From the NCBI GenBank assembly GCA_029938505.1, contig JAOZUV010000067.1, positions 1 through 7,842 on the forward strand: 7,842 nucleotides of DNA, in the 5' to 3' direction. Source of the DNA: Bacteroidales bacterium (GTDB taxonomy: Bacteria > Bacteroidota > Bacteroidia > Bacteroidales > GCA-2711565). The notes below the pieces were generated by a model. It searched no databases. It was not told the origin of the DNA and saw only the letters and a list, made by a program, of their open reading frames with translations. The position numbers and the translations under genes were made by a program. The stretch's first letter is position 1, and every line of letters starts with the position of its first letter. This document shows, piece after piece, positions 7,235 through 7,842 of this stretch.

Positions 7235-7427
7235 AAGAAAATTGTAATTAAAATATTAATACTGAAAGGCTAAAGAATAATCCCGTGATCTATTCAAATA
7301 CTGAATTAATTTCTTTTCTACAAGATTCATTTATATAGTTAAAATAATTGGTTATTGAAATAAGTAAATAAGAATACTCCAATCTCAATAAACTATTTAA
7401 TATTATAATTAATAATACTATTTAAAA

Positions 7428-7842
7428 ATGCATAAAATTCCAGTTAATAACAATAGCAAGCGATTAAATATATTAGTATCAGGATTAGTTTGGAGTGGTT
7501 CATCTGCTATTATTGATTTACTTTCTGAATATGATGGAATTTATTCTTTTCCAATAGAGTTTGATGACTTTAGAAAACCCAATATGATAGGGGATCTATT
7601 AGAAAAAGAATACGATCTAAAAATCCCTTCTAAACTTCCAAGAGGAATTAGTCGAAAATTATACTTAAAGTATTTTTTCTTACCAGATTACATTTCATTT
7701 TTTGTATGTAAAATATTAGGCTGGAATCTTCAGCTGTATAAAGAAAAGAAATTATGGCTAAAATATGTTTATTCTATAATTGAATTAAATAAGTTAATCA
7801 CAGTCGAAAAAGATTATAATAAAAGAATAGCTTATGCAAAAA
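7428..7842 (+). CDS. Sulfotransferase-like P-loop protein, 5' part (3' end outside window)
   Basis: An uninterrupted frame runs from ATG 7428 to the window edge, giving 138 complete codons. After a polar start (MHKIPVNNNSKR) a hydrophobic strand leads into VSGLVWSGSSAIIDLL (residues 17-32), a glycine/serine loop followed by a helix. This resembles the 5'-phosphosulfate-binding loop of PAPS-dependent sulfotransferases (GxxRSGSS/KSGTT types) more than a Walker A motif, because it has no Lys before the Ser pair. The next stretch, EFDDFRKPNMIGDLL, is well formed and looks conserved, but I cannot tie it to a named family. No signal peptide is seen; a Tyr/Phe-rich segment near residues 80-95 may be a buried helix. 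Placement after cysD-cysN supports sulfate transfer to a polysaccharide. The function is a reasoned guess; another P-loop transferase or nucleotide-binding enzyme is possible. Confidence 0.6.
   Translation, partial: MHKIPVNNNSKRLNILVSGLVWSGSSAIIDLLSEYDGIYSFPIEFDDFRKPNMIGDLLEKEYDLKIPSKLPRGISRKLYLKYFFLPDYISFFVCKILGWNLQLYKEKKLWLKYVYSIIELNKLITVEKDYNKRIAYAK

Larger units (their letters stand above)
7127..7427. other. AT-rich intergenic region between cysN and the sulfotransferase-like gene
   Basis: About 300 bp without a supported gene on either strand. It is strongly AT-rich except for a short island around 7161-7205. It contains the weak hairpin plus T-run and the AT inverted repeat listed separately. 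Approaching the next gene it is almost pure A/T. I found no TAnnTTTG box, so where the next gene's transcription starts is unclear. Confidence 0.6.

Noticed and set aside
1..7842. tRNA, rRNA, CRISPR array, or insertion sequence with transposase
   Set aside because: No cloverleaf, rRNA-like segment, regularly spaced repeat or transposase frame was seen in reading either strand.

Overview
The window looks like part of a surface-polysaccharide (capsule or O-antigen) locus from a low-GC member of the Bacteroidota. Pointers to that phylum are: a NusG-like antiterminator of the UpxY type as first gene; a TAnnTTTG promoter box ahead of cysD; start codons with little or no Shine-Dalgarno signal; a four-helix-bundle (TIGR02436-type) gene remnant between genes; and a 'gagatttctcg...cgaaatgac' palindrome of a kind I recall as scattered through Bacteroidota genomes. 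I cannot name the genus. All genes run on the + strand.

Layout. (1) 2-373: 3' part of a upxY-like antiterminator. (2) 381-3718: three tightly packed nucleotide-sugar genes. These are wlbA (UDP-GlcNAcA 3-dehydrogenase), tviB (UDP-GlcNAc 6-dehydrogenase) and a tviC/wbpP-type C4-epimerase. Together they point to an N-acetylated hexosaminuronic acid, probably with a 3-amino branch, in the glycan. (3) 3711-4095: a small cassette made of a frameshifted four-helix-bundle gene between imperfect 20-bp inverted repeats. (4) 4103-7126: a promoter, a structured leader, cysD, a 124-bp spacer with a palindromic element, and a cysN whose C-terminus carries an APS-kinase-like domain. (5) 7127-7427: an AT-rich intergenic region. 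(6) 7428 to the end: a 5' fragment of a P-loop protein resembling sulfotransferases.

How the genes fit together. TviB makes UDP-GlcNAcA from UDP-GlcNAc. TviC can turn it into UDP-GalNAcA, and WlbA can oxidise C3 to begin a 2,3-diamino uronic acid. CysD/CysN make APS from sulfate and ATP, and the last gene could transfer sulfate from PAPS onto the glycan. The simplest reading is a locus for a sulfated, uronic-acid-containing surface polysaccharide with its own sulfate activation. The weak link is the APS kinase step. The kinase domain fused to CysN has lost its Walker A Ser/Thr and other core motifs but keeps much of the substrate-side signature, so it may be inactive or act as a sensor. The most interesting items are this domain, the four-helix-bundle cassette and the possible pseudoknot leader of cysD.
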